Position numbers and translations under genes: made by a program. Under the pieces are notes generated by a model, which was not told the origin of the DNA, searched no databases, and worked only from the letters and a program-made list of their open reading frames with translations. Shown piece by piece: positions 60,499-64,000 of a stretch of DNA of 64,000 bases. The stretch is from NCBI GenBank assembly GCA_963691905.1, contig OY829892.1, positions 124,001-188,000 of the forward strand. The letters are read 5' to 3'. The stretch is from QGON01 sp963691905 (GTDB lineage: Bacteria > Pseudomonadota > Gammaproteobacteria > Chromatiales > Chromatiaceae). Numbering within the stretch: the first letter of the stretch is position 1; every line of letters starts with the position of its first letter.

Positions 60499-63090
60499 CT
60501 ACTCGACAACCCGCGCTATTTCGGTACGCTCGAACACCTCGATCTGATCACCGGCCTGCACGTCGTTGTAGTTCCTCACGCCGACACCACACTCCGTACC
60601 CGCCTTGACCTCAGGCACGTCATCCTTGAACCGGCGCAGTGACTCCAGCGCCCCTTCGTAGATGACCACATTGTCGCGTAGCACACGAATCGGACTGTTT
60701 CGCCTGACGGTACCTTCGGTGACCATGCAGCCTGCAATCGCCCCGATCTTGGAGTTACGGAAGACATCGCGCACCTCGGCCAGACCGATAATCTCTTCGC
60801 GAATTTCAGGGGAGAGCATGCCGGAGATCGCTTTTTTCACATCATCGATGACTTCATAGATGATGCCGTAGTAGCGCATATCGAGACCCTGCTCTTCGAC
60901 AATGCGTCGCGCGCCCGCATCGGCACGTACATTGAAGCCGAAAATAATCGCATTGGAGGTAACCGCGAGGTTTGCATCAGATTCACTGATTCCCCCTACG
61001 CCCGCTGCCACGATAGCCACCTTCACCTCATCGGTGGAGATCTTCAACAGCGACTCTCTCAGCGCCTCAACGCTTCCCTGCACATCAGCCTTGACGATGA
61101 TGTTGAGATTCTGCACCTCACCCTGCCCCATCTTGCTGAACATATCATCCAGCTTGGTGGCCTTCTGTGCGGCAAAGCGGTTGTCCCGGTGCTTATCGAC
61201 ACGCAGACTGGCAATCTCGCGAGCGCGCCGCTCATCCGCGACCGCCCGTACATCGTCACCTGCATCGGGTGTACCGGAAAGCCCCAGCACCATCACGGGT
61301 ATGGAGGGGCCGGCACTCTTCACTGACTTACCGTTTTCATCGAACATGGCACGAACACGACCATACTCCTTGCCGGAAACAATGATGTCTCCTTTATTCA
61401 GAAGACCGGAGCGCACCAGCACAGTGGCGACAGGTCCACGTCCTTTATCCAGCGACGATTCCACAATGGAGCCGACAGCCGGTCCCTCTGCGACGGCGGT
61501 AAGCTCCAGCACCTCGGACTGCAGCAGGATGGCGTCAAGCAGATCATCGATGCCTTCGCCACTCTTGGCGGAGACCTGGACGAACATGGTATCGCCGCCC
61601 CAGTCTTCCGGGATAACCTCTTCCTGGGCCAGCTCCTGGATCACGCGATCCGGATTCGCTTCCGGCTTATCGATCTTGTTCACCGCCACGATCAGCGGCA
61701 CGTTCGCAGCCCTGGCGTGCTGGATTGCCTCCCTGGTCTGCGGCATGACGCCATCATCGGCAGCGACCACGAGGATGACGATATCGGTTACCTTCGCACC
61801 ACGGGCGCGCATCGCAGTAAACGCGGCATGGCCGGGAGTATCCAGAAACGAAATGGTGCCTTTGTCTGTGTCGACGTGATAAGCACCAATGTGCTGGGTG
61901 ATGCCACCCGCCTCGCCATCCGCCACTTTACTGGCCCTGATGTAGTCGAGTAGCGAAGTCTTACCATGGTCGACGTGCCCCATGATGGTAACTACCGGTG
62001 GACGTGCAATCTGTTCACCTTCCGCTTGCGCGGCGTCCTCGGTACTGAGCAGATCCGCCTCTACGTCCCCATCCCGCTGCATGACCGGTGTATGTCCCAT
62101 CTCCTCCACGATCAGAGCCGATGTATCCCGATCCAACGGCTGATTGATGGTGACCATCATGCCCATCTTCATCAGCACCTTGATCACTTCGGCGGCTTTC
62201 ACCGACATCTGCTGCGCCAGCTCGGCCACGGAGATGTTCTCGGGTATTTTCACCTCATACACCACTGGCGTGGTAGGCTTTTGAAACCCGTGTTCCGTAT
62301 CAACCGCAGGCGTTCCCCGACGACGGGACGGCTTTTTCTTGCGACGCCCACGACCCTCTTTTGAAACATGTAACTCTTTGCGGCCGTAGCGGGACGAGCC
62401 ACCTTTTGCATCTTTCTGCTCCTTGCCCTTGCTCTCCTTGTTGCCCTTTTTGCCCCGAGCTGTCTCCGGCTGTTTCGATTCCTGCTCCTTCTTGAGCCGG
62501 GCCTCTTCAGCCTGACGGGCCGCCTCGTTCGCCTCGTCGGCTTGTCGTCTGGCCTCTTCCTCAGCCTTCTGGCGCGCCTCTTCTTCAACTTTGCGGGCTT
62601 CTGCCTGCTCCTCTTCGCGCTTCTTCTCTTCCGCTGCCTTACGCGCTTCCACTTCAGCCTCAGCAACCGCCTGCTGCTTTGATTGCTCTTCCAACGCCAG
62701 ACGGGCGACTTCAGCCTCCTTCTGCGTCGCGTCATCACCAGCGATTGTGCTGCGCTTCACGTAGGTACGCTTCTTCCGCACCTCGACACTGACTGTTTTG
62801 CTCGGCGTACTGGTTGCACGATTCAGTGGATTGCGGCGGGTTGCGCCCGGCTGACGCAATTCGCTGACCGTCTTGCGGCGCAGCGTCACCTTACTGGGCG
62901 CACTGGGGGATATTGTGGACTTTTTGCCATGGCTCTGCCGCAAATGGTTGAGCAGTTTACTCTTCTCATCATCCGAAATTTTGTCGTCGGGGCCTTTTGC
63001 CTGGATCCCGGCGTCAACCAACTGTCCCAGCAACTGCTCGGAGGGAATGCCAACGACCTTGGCAAGCTGTTCTACCGTTACTTCACTCAT
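60499..63090 (-). CDS. infB: Translation initiation factor IF-2
   Basis: 863 residues. N-terminal IF2_N (VTVEQLAKVVGIPSEQLLGQLVDAGI), a long Glu/Ala/Lys/Arg coiled region at about 130-250, the second IF2_N, then the GTPase (GHVDHGKTSLLDYI, DTPGHAAF, NKIDKPEA) and the beta-barrel C-terminal domains. All G motifs intact. Confidence 0.98.
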   Translation of the reverse strand: MSEVTVEQLAKVVGIPSEQLLGQLVDAGIQAKGPDDKISDDEKSKLLNHLRQSHGKKSTISPSAPSKVTLRRKTVSELRQPGATRRNPLNRATSTPSKTVSVEVRKKRTYVKRSTIAGDDATQKEAEVARLALEEQSKQQAVAEAEVEARKAAEEKKREEEQAEARKVEEEARQKAEEEARRQADEANEAARQAEEARLKKEQESKQPETARGKKGNKESKGKEQKDAKGGSSRYGRKELHVSKEGRGRRKKKPSRRRGTPAVDTEHGFQKPTTPVVYEVKIPENISVAELAQQMSVKAAEVIKVLMKMGMMVTINQPLDRDTSALIVEEMGHTPVMQRDGDVEADLLSTEDAAQAEGEQIARPPVVTIMGHVDHGKTSLLDYIRASKVADGEAGGITQHIGAYHVDTDKGTISFLDTPGHAAFTAMRARGAKVTDIVILVVAADDGVMPQTREAIQHARAANVPLIVAVNKIDKPEANPDRVIQELAQEEVIPEDWGGDTMFVQVSAKSGEGIDDLLDAILLQSEVLELTAVAEGPAVGSIVESSLDKGRGPVATVLVRSGLLNKGDIIVSGKEYGRVRAMFDENGKSVKSAGPSIPVMVLGLSGTPDAGDDVRAVADERRAREIASLRVDKHRDNRFAAQKATKLDDMFSKMGQGEVQNLNIIVKADVQGSVEALRESLLKISTDEVKVAIVAAGVGGISESDANLAVTSNAIIFGFNVRADAGARRIVEEQGLDMRYYGIIYEVIDDVKKAISGMLSPEIREEIIGLAEVRDVFRNSKIGAIAGCMVTEGTVRRNSPIRVLRDNVVIYEGALESLRRFKDDVPEVKAGTECGVGVRNYNDVQAGDQIEVFERTEIARVVE

Positions 63091-63179
63091 TTGTTCAGGC
63101 CTCTCGACTTTGCCTTACCCATCATATTGCCACGCACTTGATTCATCACTATCCAACGGAGGTCTTCCGCCGGCACACC

Positions 63180-64000
63180 CTATTCCGCTTCTTCGAACCA
63201 AGGCGCACGCGCGGTCATGATCAACTTACCTGCCCGCTCTTCGTCCATGCCCTCAATCTCCAAGAGCTCATCAATGGACTGTTCAGCCAGATCTTCCACG
63301 CACACCACATCTTTAGCGGCAAGTGCATAGGCCAGATCCTTATCCACGCCTTCCATACCCAGCAGATCTTCTGCAGGCTCATTAAAACTCTCTTCGCTCG
63401 CGATCGCTTTGGTGAGCAGCATGTCTTTGGCGCGGTTTCTCAGCTCTTCGATCAACTCGTCATCGAACTCTTCGATGGCCATCATCTCTTCAATGGGCAC
63501 GTAGGCCACCTCTTCGATAGAGGTAAATCCCTCCTGCACCAGAATGACAGCGACGTCCTCATCCACATCGAGCTGTTCCATAAAGGTCTCGATGAAGACC
63601 CGGGACTCTGATTCACTCTTCTCCTGCGCTTCAGCCTCGTCCATGACATTGAGTTCCCAACCGGTCAGATGGCTTGCAAGGCGCACGTTCTGACCGCCTC
63701 TGCCTATCGCCTGAGAGAGGTTCTCTTCGTTCACGGAGACATCCATCGAGTGCGAATCCTCGTCAACCACGATGGAGACAACTTCGGCCGGAGACATGGA
63801 ATTGATCACGAACTGGGCCGGATTTTCGTTCCAAAGAATGATATCGACGCGCTCGCCGTTCAGTTCATTGGAAACCGCCTGTACCCGCGATCCGCGCATG
63901 CCGACACAGGCACCGACCGGATCTATGCGGTTATCCAGCGCCTTGACGGCAATCTTGGCCCGCAGACCGGCATCCCGTGCGGCACCCCGGATATCGATCA
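63180..64000 (-). CDS. nusA: Transcription factor NusA, 5' part missing
   Basis: The last 273 residues: end of S1/KH region (DPVGACVGMRGSRVQAVSNELNGERVDII), second KH (VNEENLSQAIGRGGQNVRLASHLTGW), and the two acidic C-terminal repeats (ILVQEGFTSIEEVAYVPIEEMMAIEEFDDELIEELRNRAKD and the one ending APWFEEAE). The start lies beyond the right edge. nusA-infB order as usual. Confidence 0.96.
   Translation of the reverse strand, partial: IDIRGAARDAGLRAKIAVKALDNRIDPVGACVGMRGSRVQAVSNELNGERVDIILWNENPAQFVINSMSPAEVVSIVVDEDSHSMDVSVNEENLSQAIGRGGQNVRLASHLTGWELNVMDEAEAQEKSESESRVFIETFMEQLDVDEDVAVILVQEGFTSIEEVAYVPIEEMMAIEEFDDELIEELRNRAKDMLLTKAIASEESFNEPAEDLLGMEGVDKDLAYALAAKDVVCVEDLAEQSIDELLEIEGMDEERAGKLIMTARAPWFEEAE

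Overview
The window looks like a chromosomal piece of a gammaproteobacterium. The evidence is the gene order dnaX-ybaB-recR, the order nusA-infB-rbfA-truB-rpsO-pnp, the short 4.5S RNA beside dnaX, OmpR/EnvZ-type signalling, and the many REP-type palindromes. The c-type cytochromes, cytochrome b561, YceI proteins, paired GGDEF-EAL proteins and a hypervariable conflict-type gene would fit a Chromatiales-like sulfur-oxidising lineage. That placement is an inference; no marker gene here proves it.

Layout. 1-7.3 kb: end of an outer-membrane phospholipase A gene, tadA, a hybrid histidine kinase, an unusual HopA1-like/SGNH-hydrolase pair, a broken EAL-domain fragment and a Sel1-repeat protein. 7.4-12.2 kb: a mobile-element scrapyard with a dead transposase end, a broken RAYT (REP-associated transposase), MITE-like repeats and an internally deleted IS4-family element. 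12.3-16.3 kb: lysine/diaminopimelate genes dapD, an ArsC-like gene, dapL and lysA. 16.8-23.5 kb: a copper P-type ATPase, hinT, recR, ybaB, dnaX and the 4.5S RNA gene. 23.6-29.7 kb: a lipoprotein, an acetolactate-synthase-like enzyme, a glycosyltransferase and a membrane GGDEF-EAL protein. 29.7-35.2 kb: a FadL-type porin with two c-type cytochromes and a small membrane protein, next to an OmpR/EnvZ-type two-component system. 35.2-37.7 kb: rtcR (sigma-54 activator of RNA repair) facing an unknown helical-protein gene that has a clear -24/-12 promoter. 38-40.9 kb: a redoxin, a YceI protein, an intact IS1595 element and tRNA-Glu. 41-45.5 kb: a diversity-generating retroelement (DGR). 45.6-56.3 kb: nei, gltS, a rhodanese, a second GGDEF-EAL protein, cytochrome b561-yceI, an ECF sigma/anti-sigma pair and a lipoprotein serine hydrolase. 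56.4-64 kb: the translation/RNA operon pnp-rpsO-truB-rbfA-infB-nusA, read leftwards.

The most interesting locus is the DGR on the minus strand. A 941-residue TIR - STAND ATPase - transmembrane - FGE/C-type-lectin protein (45483-42658) is followed by an Avd-type accessory gene and a DGR-type reverse transcriptase. The C-terminal end of the large protein looks like a variable repeat. This joins an immune-like effector and switch to a hypermutable sensor. No full template repeat is visible: only a 15-nt exact match to the start of the variable repeat survives just past the reverse transcriptase gene. The system may therefore have been frozen by a deletion.

The second feature is the layered repeat load: at least three REP palindrome classes, a RAYT remnant, two MITE-like families (one sharing ends with the IS4-type element) and nested composites of these.
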